Assembly (NCBI RefSeq): GCF_050003625.1
Contig: NC_134397.1
Span: forward strand, 219,294,537 to 219,358,536
Length of the DNA: 64,000 nucleotides
Reading direction: 5' to 3'
Source of the DNA: Haematobia irritans
Taxonomy: Eukaryota; Arthropoda; Insecta; Diptera; Muscidae
The translations under genes were made by a program, and so were the position numbers. Below the pieces are notes generated by a model that was not told where the DNA came from, did not search any database, and was given only the letters and a program-made list of their open reading frames with translations. Each line of letters starts with the position of its first letter. Positions within the stretch are counted from its first letter, which is position 1. This document shows, in pieces, positions 11,714 to 24,559 of this stretch.

Positions 11714-14156
11714 TTTAATATGTGCTGCATCCGTTCTCGCGTTATGCTCAAGTTTTCTACCACTGCGGCGTGGATTTCGATAAAAGCTGGAGTTCACATT
11801 CGGAGCATTTATGGGTTTCTTACTGCTGTCAGTATCACAGTAACGAGCACTGGCACCAGAAATATTTATTCACATTTAAGTGCTGGATGGCTCTAACGAA
11901 GCTACGTTTTTTTTTTTTTGGAATGCAGTATATCAAAATGCTTTTTTACGCTCAAAAACAATAAAGTGAAAGGTCAGTTGAACAAATCTGTCATCTATCA
12001 GACGATCGGTTTAGAAAGGATAGTAACCTGTTCACAAAATGCTCAATTTTAAATGGAAATGATAGTAACCTGAATTTTGTTGTTTAGTTATACCGATACT
12101 TAAACACAACTAATTGATTTGCTTGAGCAGACGCCGTCGAACCATCAAATTCTTTATAACGCTACAGACGTTGAACTCTCTCTCTCTCTCACACACACAC
12201 ATCATTTATCTCACCGATTTGAATTAAATTGGTATTCTACTAAAACTGAGTTTTAGTGACAGAATTCTCTCTAACTAAAGCAATAATTATAACATTTGTT
12301 TATTTTTAACTAATAGTTTAGTACAACATCCGACTATACCGAACTCACGTTTCATGTGTTTGCTTAAATTCACATGGATGAAAGATTAAATTTTTTTAAT
12401 CAAATGATACGATTATTAAAGATTTTCTTTTGCATATCCTCATGGCTGAAATCAACGCGTGATGGTTGATAGCTTCTCCCTTGCTAAACGTAATGGAGTC
12501 CCTGTTTATGGTGTGAGTAGATTTGTGTAGATGTGGTATCAAATAATATCTTCTCTCTACTTTGGGTGGATGTACCAGATGTAGTTTGAACTATTATTCT
12601 ATAAACTTATAAATAATATATTTTTCGTTTAGTTATAACTATGATTTTTTACAATGCATATGTTAACATTCAAATAAAAATAATGGTAATTTCTATTTGA
12701 AAAAACTCTAATTTGCATATAACATTTTAACATTATCTTAATCTATGAGTAATTAAAATGTAAATGATTACATTGTTCAAAAAAAAAATGCCATTAGTTT
12801 TAATTATCCTAAATAACCCACAAAAATACATAAAATTTTATCTTCATCAATGTTTGTTTAATATGGAAATTCCATCAAAATACACCACTGTGCAGTTGTT
12901 GTTTTAGTTTTACTAGTTCTCGGTGTTAACAGTATGATTGTGTGAGAGAGAGAGAGAGAGTGGGAGCGAAGCAAGGCGTAAAAGTTTTTGTAACATCACA
13001 CAAGGAGACTACTAAAAGAGAATTTTAAATCGTAGTGGAAATGATGGTGTTTAAATAGAAACACACACACACAAACACACTGTCGAGTGTATAATCCCGA
13101 ATATTCACGGGAAAGTGAATGCATTTCAGTTTATTTTCAGACTGTCAGTTTTGGCTATGGGTGAGAGATTTGGAATGAAATTTACTAAAGTGTGATAGTG
13201 AATATATTTATTCAGGCAAACACTAACGTGTGTGTATGTGTGAGTGTCATTTAGACCTTTTAAATTCGTGAGCCTTATTATTTGTTCACAAATATGCACA
13301 AGTGTGTAAACCTTTTTAATGTACAATGAGAGCAATTTAAAAATTATGATGTGTAATTAAACAAATTGCATACAGTGGCTAACACCTCCGCACACCGCTA
13401 ATGCACATAGACAGAGCTTTAAAATAATAGATTTTTTATCCATTATTTAACGACCGGAATACTATTTGAAATTGAATACAAAGATATCACCCTCAATAAT
13501 ATGAAAAGTCAAAATTATGCAGTAAATAGCACATTTAATAGTTTAGTGTATATTGCAATTACAAGGACTTTTTCCATTTCACTAATTTAATTTCACTGAC
13601 CTTATAACCCGCTGTTGGCATTGGATGCCTTTTAAATAAAATCAACTCGAAAACAACGCAGAGAAACATCACACCCACTCCATGTATATGCACTCTAAAT
13701 GTGATAAATATTTTAGTTATTTTAGTAAAACTCTTGTGAAATATAAAAATCCTATTAAATTCTTATGACATCTCAGGGATTGTATTAAAAGAGATATGGA
13801 TAAGCATGATTGAAGGGATATATTAAAATTAAATGGATGAACATTACTCTTTTTCATAAAACTCCCAATTACCATAGGGTGAAATTATAAAAATTGAGGT
13901 TATCTAAGAGTATACACACAATAGAGACCATAAAGATAGGAATACGATGCATTTTTAGAGTTAAAGTTTAGTACTGAAATACATTCAAAAGGATATTTTT
14001 AGTTTTTCTATAAGACCAAAATAAATGAAAAGGATATTATAATAGTATTGGTGAAGAAGAATTTAGAAGTTATAATATTAGAGCTGATTCTTGAATAGAG
14101 AGTATCAGCCTCAAACCCCAATAAATTGTCAGTGATGCTTAGAGCTGCTTGAAGTG
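11714..14156. other. AT-rich DNA with dinucleotide repeats, no gene seen
   Basis: Contains (CT)n(CA)n near 12176-12201, (GA)n near 12943-12960 and (AC)n near 13062-13080. GATAGTAACCTG occurs twice near 12018 and 12061. No exon with homology or convincing splice sites was found. Confidence 0.5.
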
Positions 14157-14670
14157 GTTTACAATCACATAATAATATATCAAATTTGGAGAACATTTTA
14201 CCAAAATACTACCATACACAAAAATCTTATTGTGCAAAATTCGATTCCTATAGAAAACTTTATCAAAATTTTATTTCTGTAGAAAATTTTGTGAAAATTT
14301 TATGTCTATAGAAATTTTTGTAAAAATCTCATTTCTCTAGAAAATTTTGTGAACATTTTATTTCTATAGAAAAATTTTATCAAAATTTTATTTCTATAGA
14401 AAATTTTGTTAAAATTTGTGTTTTACAATCACACACTAATATATCAAATTTGGAGAACATTTTACCAAAATACTACCATACACAAAAATTTTATTGTGCA
14501 AAATTCGATTCCTATAGAAAACTTTATCAAAATTTTATTCTGTAGAAAATTTTGTGAAAATTTTATGTCTATAGAAATTTTTGTAAAAATTTCATTTCTC
14601 TAGAAAATTTTGTCAACATTTTTATGTCTATAGAAAATTTTGTCAACATTTTATTTCTATGGATTTTTTT
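14157..14670 (+). repeat. Two-copy tandem duplication of about 260 bp at the start of a minisatellite
   Basis: TTTACAATCACA, then TATCAAATTTGGAGAACATT, ACCAAAATACTACCATACAC and TTGTGCAAAATTCGATTCCT occur at about 14157-14260 and again at 14420-14520. Each is followed by minisatellite units. Confidence 0.75.
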
Positions 14671-15124
14671 TTTAATTTATTTCTATAGAAATTTTAGTCA
14701 ACATTTTTATTTCTGTAGAAAATTTTGTCAAAATTTAATATCTATTTAAAATTTTGTCAAATTTTATTCCCATTTATACCTATCGAAAATATTATAAAAA
14801 TTTTATTTGTATAGAGAATTTTATTAAATTTTTTTTTTTCTGTAGGAAACTTTGTAAAAATTTTATTTCTATATAAAATTTGGTCACCATTTTTATTACT
14901 ATAGAAAATTTTATTAAAACTTTATTTCTATAAGAAATGTTGTCAAAATTTTATTTCTATAGTTTTTTTTTTTTTTAATTTTATTTCTATAGAAAATTTA
15001 GTCAAACTTTTTATTTCTATAGAAAATTTTGTCAAAATTTAATATCTATAGAAAATTTTGTCAAAATTTTATTCCCATTTATTTCTATAGAAAATGTTGT
15101 CAAATTTTATTTCTTTAGAAAATA

Positions 15125-16333
15125 AAGGGTGATACGGTCAAAATTTGGTCAATATAAACTTGACGTATTTCTTTCAATTTTGCATTTAAAAAACCTGATC
15201 ACCCCTCATTTTGAAGGTGTGTGTGTGTAGAATGTTGCTTCTATTTTGATTTTGGAATTCTCTCTTCAGTTGTTAAAAGCAAAATCGCTAAAAGTTGCCA
15301 AATCAACCGTTACAAATGTAACTAGAGTGTTTGGGGAATGTTTGTCGACAGCCAGGAAGTCTGGATCGGGGGGAAATCGAAAACCGGAAGCCGCTGAGAC
15401 GACAAAGAGAGTTGCCGGTAGTTTCAAGCGAAACCCTAACCTCTCTCTCCGAGATGCCGCAAATAAGCTGGGTGTATCGTCTACAAGCGTGCATCGAGCC
15501 GGACTATCGACTTACAAGAAGGTAGTGACTCCAAATCGCGATGATAAACAAAATACGACGGCCATAGCGTGATCCCGGAGGCTGTACACGACGATGTTGA
15601 CGAAGTTTGACTGCGTGGTAATGGACGACGAAACCTGCGTCAAAGCCGACTACAAGCAGCTTCCGGGACAGGAGTTTTATACGGCAAAAGGAAGGGAAAA
15701 GGTAGCAGATATTTTCAAGCGCATAAAACTGTCAAAGTTCGCAAAGAAATATCTGGTTTGGCAAGCCATCTGTACCTGTGGCTTGAAAAGCAGCATTTTC
15801 ATAGCTTCCGGGACTGTCAACCAAGAAATTTATGTAAAAGAGTGTTTTGAATAAACGTCTGCTGCCTTTCCTGAAGAAACAAGGTTGTCCCGTACTGTTT
15901 CGGTCGGATTTGGCATCTTGCCATTACGGTAAAAAGGCCATGGAGTGGTACGTCGCCAACAACGTGCAGGTGGTTCCCAAGGACAAGAACCCTCCCAACA
16001 CGCCAGAGCTCCGCCCAATTGAGAAATACTGGGCTATTGTCAAGCGGAACCTAAAGAAGACCAAAAAAACTGCTAAGGACGAGCAGCAGTTCAAGGCAAA
16101 CTGGCTTTCTGCGGCGAAGAAGGTGGACAAGGTGGCTGTACAAAATCCGGTGTCAGGCGTCAAGCGTGAGGCCCGGCAATTCGGATTTGGAAAAGCGAAA
16201 GCCTAACTGAATATTTTTCCTGAATTTTATACTAATTGAACTTGAAAAAGAAATTTAATTTGATTTTTTAAATAAACGATTTCACCGATTTACACGCATT
16301 TTCCCTTGACCAGATTTTGACCGTATTACCCTT
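15125..16333 (+). mobile_element. Tc1/mariner element, DD37E type, copy 1
   Basis: This 1209-bp element starts AAGGGTGATACGGTCAAAAT and ends with the inverted counterpart ATTTTGACCGTATTACCCTT. TA dinucleotides lie on both sides (15123-15124 and 16334-16335), the standard Tc1/mariner target duplication. It is inserted in the minisatellite. The transposase is broken (see the pseudogene). The second copy at 46287-47228 shares both termini. Confidence 0.95.
15246..16206 (+). pseudogene. Broken DD37E mariner transposase, copy 1
   Basis: The cut-and-paste transposase is readable in three pieces. The first (15246-15572) carries the N-terminal DNA-binding part: an HTH-like segment, a G-rich basic linker (GSGGNRK) and a second HTH around NLSLRDAANKLGVSS. 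It ends at an in-frame TGA (15570-15572) where copy 2 has CGA. The second (15594-15854) holds the first catalytic Asp in VVMDDE. A one-base insertion near 15845-15849 shifts the frame into the third piece (to 16206), with the second Asp in RSDLASCHY and the Glu in RPIEKYW. Thirty-seven residues separate that Asp and Glu, the DD37E signature described from mosquitoes. The true start may lie slightly upstream. With one nonsense codon and one frameshift it cannot make a full protein. Confidence 0.9.
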
Positions 16334-18485
16334 TATTGCTAAAATTTTATTTGTATAGAAATTTTTGTCAACATTTTATTTCTATAGAAAACTTTGCAAA
16401 AATGTTACTTCTATAGAAAATTTTGTCAACATTTGTATGTCTCTAGAAAATTTTGTCAAAATTTTATTTCTATAGATTTTTTTTAATTTATTCCTATAGA
16501 AACTTTAGTCTTTTTTATTTCTGTAGATAATTTTGTCAAAATTTAATATCTATTGAAAATTTTGTCAAAATTTTATTCCCATTTATTCCTATAGAAATTC
16601 AATATCTATTAAATTTTTTTTCAACATTTTATCCCCATTTATTCGTATAGAAAATATTGTAAAAATTTATTTGTATAGAAACTTTTATCAAAATTTTATT
16701 TCTGTAGAAAACTTTGTAAAAATTTTATTTCTATATAAAATTTTGTCAACGTTTTTATTTCTAAGGAAAATTTTGTTAAAATTTTATTTCTATAAGAAAT
16801 GTTGTCAAAATTTTATTTCTATAGATTTTTTTTTTAATTTTATTTCTATAGAAAATTTAATCAAAATTTTTATTTCTATAGAAAATCTTGTCAAAATTTA
16901 ATATCTATAGAAAATTTTGTCAAAATTTAATATCTATGGAAAAGTTTGTCAAAATTTTATTCCCATTTATTTCTATAGAAAATTTTGGCAATTTTTTTTT
17001 TTCTATAGAAAATATTGTTAAAATTTTATTTGTATAGAAAATTTTGTCAAATTTTTCAAAATTGTATATACAAAATTTTTTTAAAATTTTATTTCTATAA
17101 AAAATTTTGTCATAATTTAATTTCTGTAGAAAATTTTGTCAAAATTTAATATCTATAAAAAATCTGTCAAAATTTAATATCTATAGAAAATTTTGTCAAA
17201 ATTTTATTCCCAGTTATTTCTATAGAAAATTTTGTCAAATTTTATTTCTATAGAAAATATTGTTAAAATTTTATTTGTATAGAAAACTTTGTCAAAATTT
17301 TGTCAAAATTGCATTTCTATAAAAAATTTTGTCAAATTTTATTTCTATAGAAAATATTGTTAAAATTTTTTTTGTATAGAAAATTTTGTCAAAATTGCAT
17401 TTCTATAGAAAATTTTGTCAAAATTTTATTCCCATTTATTTCTATAGAAAATTTTGTCAAATTTTATTTCTATAGAAAATATTTTTAAAATTTTATTTGT
17501 ATAGAAAATTTTGTCAAAATTTTGTCAACATTTTATTTTTATAGTTTTTTTATTTTTAATTTTATTGGTATAGAAAATGTAGTCAACATTTTTATTTCTA
17601 TTGAAATTTAGTCAAAAATTGTATTTCTATAGAAAATTTTGTCAAAATTAAATTTCTTTAGAAAATTTTGTCAACATTTTATTTCTGTAGAAAATTTTGT
17701 CAAAATTGTTATTTCTATAGAAAATTTTGTCAACATTTTATTTCTGTAGAAAACTTTGTCAATATTTTATTTCTATAGTTTTTTTATTTTTAATTTTATT
17801 TCCATAAAAAATTTAGTCAAAATTTTTATTTCTATAGAAAATTTTGTCAAAATTAAACTTCTTTAGAAAATTTTGTCAACATTTTATTTCTATAGAAAAT
17901 TTTGTCAATATTTTATTTCTATAGTTTTTATTTTTAATTTTATTTCTATAGAAAATTTTGTCAAAATTAAATCCCATTTATTTCTATAGAGAATTTTGTC
18001 AAAATTTTATTTCTTTAGAAAACTTTGTAAAAATTTTATTTCTATAGAAAATTTTGTCAACATTTTAATTATGTAGAAAATATTGTCAACATTTTATTGA
18101 TATAGAAAATTTTGTCAAAATTAAATTTCTTTAGAAAATTTTTATTTCTATAGAAAATTTTGTGAACATTTTATTTTTATAGAAAATTTTGTCTATATTT
18201 TATTTCTATAGTTTTTTATTTTTAATTTTATTTCTATAGAAAATTTTGTCAAAATTAAATTTCTGTAGAAAATTTTGTCAAAACTTTATTCCCATTTATT
18301 TCTATAGAGAATTTTGTCAAAATTTTATTTCTTTACAAAACTTTGTAATAATTTAATTTCTATAGAAAATTTTGTCAACATTTTAATTCTGTAGAAAATA
18401 TTGTCAACAGATTATTGATATATGTCAAATTTTTTATATCTATAGAAAATTTTGTCAAAATTTTTATATCTATAAAAAATTTAGT

Positions 18486-20589
18486 AGCACTTTGGCGACG
18501 CTTTTTTTGTTGGGTATTTCTACTGTTTCATAAAACGAAAGAGTATCTACGTAATACCTTTGCCTTACCCCTCAGTATTAGTATTTAATACTGGAAGAAA
18601 AAATCTCTGGTCAATTTCCTAGCTGCAGATCCATAACAGATTTTCTGGTTTGACCCTCATATATTTTTGTGTTTCCATCGGTAAAAACAAAAACACTAAA
18701 ATATTTATTTTAATTTTATATGCAAACAAGGATAAACAAAATAATTGAATTCTATAGTTGTTTGTTTAATTTTTCTAAACATAGGACCACGGGGAAGATT
18801 AACGCAGAAAGATTTACAAAACCAAACGCAATAGCAACAACAAATGCATAAAGTTTAAATTACAAAAATAAATAAAATCAAATTATGGCACATATGATGG
18901 CTAGGGTAAAATCAACAATCATTGTCTTGCAGCAGTTTATTGTAATTTCCCCCCTAATTTTAAGAAAATATATGGGTATATAGATGTGTGTGTGTAAATA
19001 TTTTATCATAATAGCTAAGCAAAGACCTTCAATTCATTCAAACTAATTTCCGAGACAAGTTTTAAGTGAGCAATTTCTGAGATTGCCAAGCTTAAACTTT
19101 GTGGATATCTGTATTCTCTCAACAACAACAACAGCAAGAACTGGAGGTTTTTTCTTCTTCCTCCTCTATCATCCACACCATAGGACATCAAGGGAAATGT
19201 GAGGAATCATTATGCACGTGGTTTCATTTTTTTTTTGCACTCACATTTTTCTATGTAGTTCTCTAGGTCTTTGTCATTGTTTTGCCCTTAGCCCAGTGCA
19301 TATTAGTCCCTGACTTTAGAGGGGTGATAGGGACAGAGAAGGTGTTGGTGTAATACAAATATATGGATATGTAGGAAAGCAGCAGCAGCATCATCATCAT
19401 CATCACGATGCCTTGCAATGCATTTTCTCTAAAAGGTGGAAATGTGTCTTTTGTTTGTTCTCTGCCAACATAACAAAAGGATCAAAAAGACACTGTTAAA
19501 CAATTCGTCATGTTTTCCTTGTACTTGAAAACCCAGCCAAGCAAAGCCAGTAGCACTACCACCAACCGCATCAATACAAACAAAAACAAAATCACAAAAA
19601 CCATGAAGGATTTACCTAAGTCCCATCACCGTCTGAAGAGGAAATATATCGCAAAAAAATTTTGCACATTCGTATGGACATGTATTTGTGTTGGTCTTTG
19701 TATTGTACAAATACAAATGGTGGTCTTTAAGAAAACAATCTTTAAATGGCAATGGATAAAGGAATAGAAATCTTAAGTTTTTTTGTGTTGCACATTTAAT
19801 TCCTCATGAATTTACCTTTTGTTTGTATTATGGCATTGAAAATGACGCCTAGGACTATTTTAGGAAAATTTTAAAAATAGACAATTTTCAAAATAGATAC
19901 ATTTTTAAAATTTCTAATATTTTAATAATAATTTATAATAAGGACTGCGATTGCAAAAAAAAAATTGCACTACAACGAAAATGGAATGGAATGGGGAAAA
20001 ATATAATCAAAATCAAAAAAAAAAACATTAATTAAGGCATCTTAAGGTAAAGAGGAATACGATTTCCAGTGTTTTTAAAAAGTATCAGGGAAATTTTACT
20101 ATAAATACATAATATGGCACAGGAAGAAAAATGGTCTCACAGCTATTGGTTAGAGGCTACAATTTGACCAACTATTTGGAAGATTTTCCAAAACTTGTAA
20201 TAGGAAAATATAAAATGACCAAATTTTTTGGCGGTGATCACGAATTAATTGCCTTCTCACTTTGTGTAGGAGATATGAGTGGACAAATTTAATTTGCCCT
20301 TAAATTATGATATTATATTTAAAAAATTAAAATTTAATGAATTTTTTGAATTATCAGTTCTGGTTAATTTTCTCTATTGTGAATTTTTATTTCCATATAT
20401 TTAGCTGAATTGTTATCGAGTGAATTTTATTGTGAATTGTCAATTAAACGAAAATTAGAATCATAGGTTTGATAGATAGAATATCGTTTGAATTTGGTTC
20501 TGTTTTACTTTGTATCCATCAAGGTGAGCATCCATTTGATCTCTTCTCTTCGTAATAAAACACACGATACCCATACTTATACCCTTTTT
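18486..20589. other. Non-repeat DNA with simple repeats, no gene called
   Basis: Lower repeat content than its surroundings, with (CAG)n(CAT)n near 19380-19405. The open frame 19510-19767 (85 codons) has no recognisable domain and no supporting splice or homology evidence, so it is not called. This could hold upstream untranslated exons or regulatory DNA of the calexcitin gene, but nothing specific shows that. Confidence 0.45.
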
Positions 20590-22174
20590 ATACCCTCCAC
20601 CATAGGATTGGGGTATATTAACTTTGTCATTCCGTTTGCAACACATCGAAATATTGCTCTAAGACCCCATAAAGTATATATATCCTGAGTCGTGGTGAAA
20701 TTCTGAATCGATCTGAGCATGTCCGTCCGTCCGTCTGTTGAAATCACGCTAACTTCCGAACGAAACAAGCTATCGACTTGAAACTTGGCACAAGTAGTTG
20801 TTATTGATTTAAGTCGGATGGTATTGCAAATGGGCCATATCGCTCCACTTTCACGTATAGCCCCCATATAAACGGACCCCCAAATTTGGCTTGCAGACCC
20901 TCTAAGAGAAGCAAATTTCATCCGATACGGCTGAAATTTGGTACAAGGTGTTACTATATGGTCTCTAACAACCATGCAAAAATTGGTCAATATTGGTCCA
21001 CTTTTACGTATAGCCCCCATATAAAGGGACCCTTAGATTTGGCTTGTGGAGCCTCTAACAGAAGCATATTTCATCCGATCCGCCTGAAATTTGATACATG
21101 GTGTTGGTATATGGTCTTTAATAACCATGCAAAAATTGGTCCACATCGGTCCATAATTATATATAGCCCCCATATAAACCGATCCTCAGATTTGACTTGC
21201 GGAGCCTCAAAGAGAAGCAAATTTCATCCGATCCGGCTGAAATTTGGTACATGGTATTGGTATATGATCTCTAACAACCGTGCAAAAATTGGTCCACATC
21301 GGTTTATAATTATATATAGCCCCCATATAAAACGTTCTCCAGATTTGACCTCCGGAGCCTCTTGGAGGAGCAAAATTCATCCGATCCCGTTCAAATTAGG
21401 AACGTGGTGTTAGTATACGGTCGCTAATAACCATACCAAAATTGGTCCAATCACACAAAAATTGGTCCATATCGGTTCATAATCATGGTTTCCACTAGAG
21501 CCAAAAATAATCTACCAAAATTTTATTTATATAGAAATTTTGTCAAAATTTTATTTCTATAGAAAGTTTTGTCAAAATTTGATTTCTAGAGAAAAATTTG
21601 TTAAAATTCTATTCGGTTCATAATAAAATTTTTTTTATTTTTATTTCTATAGAAAATTTTGTTCAAATTTTATTCGGTTCATAATCATGGTTGCCACTCG
21701 AGCCAAAAATAATCTACCAATATGTTATTTCTATGTTAAAATTTTATTTCTGCAGAAATTTTTGTCAAAATTTTCTTTCTATAGAAAATTTTTTCAAAAT
21801 TTTTATTTCTATAGAAAATTTTGTCAAAATTTTTATTTCTATAGAAAATTTTGTGAAAATTTTATTTCTATAGAAAATTTTGTTAAAGTTTTATTTCTGT
21901 AGAAAATTTTGTCAAAATTTTATGTCTACTTTGTCAAACTGAATTATATACGTATTGGATCGATCTTTTTTGATTTAATATATACCACGTATGGACTTAC
22001 ATACAATTTAGAAGATGGTGTTAGGAGGTTTTAAGATACCTTGCCATCGGCAAGCGTTACCGCAACTTAAGTAATTCGATTGTGGATGGCAGTGTTTAGA
22101 AGAAGTTTCTACGCAATCCATGATGGAGGGTACATAAGCTTCGGCCTGACCGAACTTATGGCCGTATATACTTG
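20590..22174 (+). mobile_element. Complete HINE, subfamily A, with minisatellite
   Basis: Full architecture: 5' arm ATACCCTCCACCATAGGATT, GTCCGTCCGTCTG block, about four 153-bp units, leader GGTTTCCACTAGAGCC (21486) and again GGTTGCCACTCGAGCC (21689), a minisatellite (about 21510-21935), then the 3' arm ending GGCCGTATATACTTG. It is flanked by T-runs on both sides, consistent with a TT target. Confidence 0.8.
21510..21935 (+). repeat. ~29-bp minisatellite array in HINE
   Basis: Two blocks of the TTTTATTTCTATAGAAAA-type unit, each preceded by the same leader (21486 and 21689). The leader and the start of the array have therefore been duplicated together. Confidence 0.85.
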
Positions 22175-23020
22175 TTTTTTATTTTTTTGCTTGATTCATT
22201 TAAATTAACAAAAAAAAAATATATTAAAATAATTATTTAAAATTCCATTTAATATTTTGAAATAGAAAAATTATTTAATTATATTTTATCCTTTACATGG
22301 GTAAAATTAAAAAAAAAAAAATAAGTTCAACAAGCATAAGTACGTATCAAATAGTTGCTGTTTTTATTATTGGGTATATTATTAGGTACTTTGCCGTTAA
22401 AGTGATTTTAGTTTCTCGCAATTCCATCATCGTGTCATTCATTGAGGGCGACATTCCACAATTTAACTGAAAGTATTTTCTTCCCAAAAACATGTTACTG
22501 TCTTCCACGAAGTGGAAGACAGTAACATGTTTATTTGAATTGTTCTTGACTCAGTACATCCAGTAGTTAAGAGTTTATTGTTATCCACTTTTACGAGCTG
22601 ACATTTAATGCATATGCATTTCGAGAAAATGGAAATTGTCTCGAAATCATTTTGCTTTTCATTTATTCAAGTTTTTTATGCCGTTAATTTTAAAGATGTA
22701 TTCCCTTGATGTTATTTGCTGAAAGTTTAAAGTCGTATCCCGAAAAATATTAATGTACTAAGTGCATAAAATTTTACAGGTTGACATGAAAAAAGCAGTC
22801 CTTCATAACTGTTTTATTAACCAAAAAAAGTATTTTGCGCTGTGATTTCATTGACATTTTAAACATGTTTTTTTAATTTTTCTTGTATACATATATTGTA
22901 TACGTTCGATAGTTAAATATGTAGTGTATCGCCTTTCGAAGTAGAAGAAAAATCGTAATCTTAATATTATTCCTAATTTTATTTTAATTTGAAATCTTAA
23001 AAATTTATCATAGTGCTTTT
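22175..23020. other. AT-rich spacer, no gene
   Basis: Non-repeat sequence between two HINEs. The only distinct structure is the perfect hairpin at 22488-22532. Confidence 0.5.
22488..22532. other. Perfect 21-bp-arm inverted repeat (hairpin)
   Basis: AAACATGTTACTGTCTTCCA(C) and its exact reverse complement are separated by three bases (GAA). All 21 arm positions pair. The function is unknown. Confidence 0.85.
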
Positions 23021-24097
23021 ATACCCTCCACCATAGGATGGGGGGTATATTAACTTTGTCATTCCGTTTGTAACACATCGAAATATTGACCCCATAGTGT
23101 ATATATCTTTTGGGTCATGGTGAAATTCTGAATCGATCTAAGCATGTCCGTCTGTTGGAATCACGCTAACTTCCGAACGAAACAAGCTATCGATTTGAAA
23201 CTTGGCACAAGTAGTTGTTATTGATCTAGGTCAGATGGTATTGCAAATGGGCCATATCGGACCACTTTTACGTATAGCCCCCATATAAACCGACGCTCAG
23301 ATTTGGCTTGCGGAGCCTCTTGGAGGAGCAAAATTCATCTGATCCGTTTTAAATTTGGTACATGGTGTTAGTATATGGTCTCTAACAACCATGCAAAAAT
23401 TGGTCCATATCGGTCCATAATTATATATAGCGCACATATAAACCGATCTCCCGATTTGGCTTGCGGAGCCTCTAAGAGAAGCAAATTTCATCTAATGTGG
23501 CTAAAATTTGGTACATGGTGTTAGTATATGGTCTCCAACAACCATGCAAAAATAGATCCACATCGGTCCATAATTATATATAGCGCACATATAAACCGAT
23601 CCCCAGATTTGACCTCCGGAACTTCATGGATGAGCAAAATTCTTCCAATTCGATTTAAATTTGGTACATGGTGTTAGTATATGGTTTCTAAGAACCATGC
23701 AAAAATTGATCCACATCGGTCCATAATAATATATAGCGCACATATAAACCGATCCCCAGATTTGACCTCCGGAACCTCATGGATGAGCAAAATTCTTCCG
23801 ATTCGGTTGAAATTTGGTACACGGTGTTAGTATATGGTCTCTAACAACCATGCAGGAATTGGTCCATATCAGTCCATAATTATATGTAGCCTCCATATAA
23901 ACCGATCCCCATATTTGACCTCAGGAGCCCCATGGATGAGCAAAATTCATCCGATTCGTTTGAAATTTGGTACGTGGTGTTAGTATATGGTTTCTAACAA
24001 CCATGCAGGAATTGTCCATATCAGTCTATAATTATATATAGCCCCCATATAAACCGATAACCAGATTTGACCTCCGGAGCCCCTTGGAAGAGCAAAA

Positions 24098-24293
24098 ATT
24101 CATTTCATTTATTCGCTCAATTTTGTAATTTAAAGTCATAAGGCCGATGCAAGATAAATTACAATAGAACTACTCAAAAAATATAATATAAACATTTTAT
24201 GAATAATATAATGGCTTAAAATTAAAAGGTAAATAGTTAAATAATAAAAATATTGACCAAAAAAATACAAAAACAAAAAATTACAATAAATTC
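24098..24293. repeat. Insertion within a HINE tandem unit
   Basis: A 153-bp unit is interrupted after GCAAAAATTCAT and resumes at CGCCCGATCCGGTTGAAATT. The inserted ~200 bp is A-rich (for example TTACAATAAATT at its right end). I cannot assign it to a family. Confidence 0.5.
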
Positions 24294-24559
24294 GCCCGAT
24301 CCGGTTGAAATTTGGTACGTGGTGTTAGTATATGGTCTCTAACAACCATGCAAAAATTGGTCCATACCGGTCTTAATTTTATATGCAGAGCTGCATATAA
24401 AATGCAGAGCTCTTGGAGGAACAAAATTTATCCGATCCGGTTTAAATTTGGTATATGGTGAAATTTGGTACATTGCGTTAGTATATGGCTGCTAACAACC
24501 GTGCCAAAATTGGTCCATATCGGTCTATAGTTATATATATCCGATCCCCAAATATAATC

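Larger units (their letters stand above)
14233..18485 (+). repeat. Large ~29-bp minisatellite array, split by a mariner
   Basis: Dozens of variants of a unit made of AATTTTATTTCTATAGAAAA and TTTTGTCA occupy 14233-15124 and 16336-18485. Variant units (TATAGTTTTTTTAATTTTAT, AATTTAATATCTATAG, TTATTCCCATTTATTTCTAT) recur in blocks, giving higher-order structure. The array ends at a GGCGACGCTTTTTTTGTTGG relic of the TIR family seen at 1208-4525. Confidence 0.9.

Noticed and set aside
14233..18485. CRISPR-like appearance of regular repeats
   Set aside because: The repeats are head-to-tail AT-rich minisatellite units without unique spacers, in a fly genome.
19510..19767. 85-codon open frame with a hydrophobic C-terminal stretch
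   Set aside because: No family resemblance, low-complexity Lys/Thr/Asn content at the start and no promoter or splice evidence.
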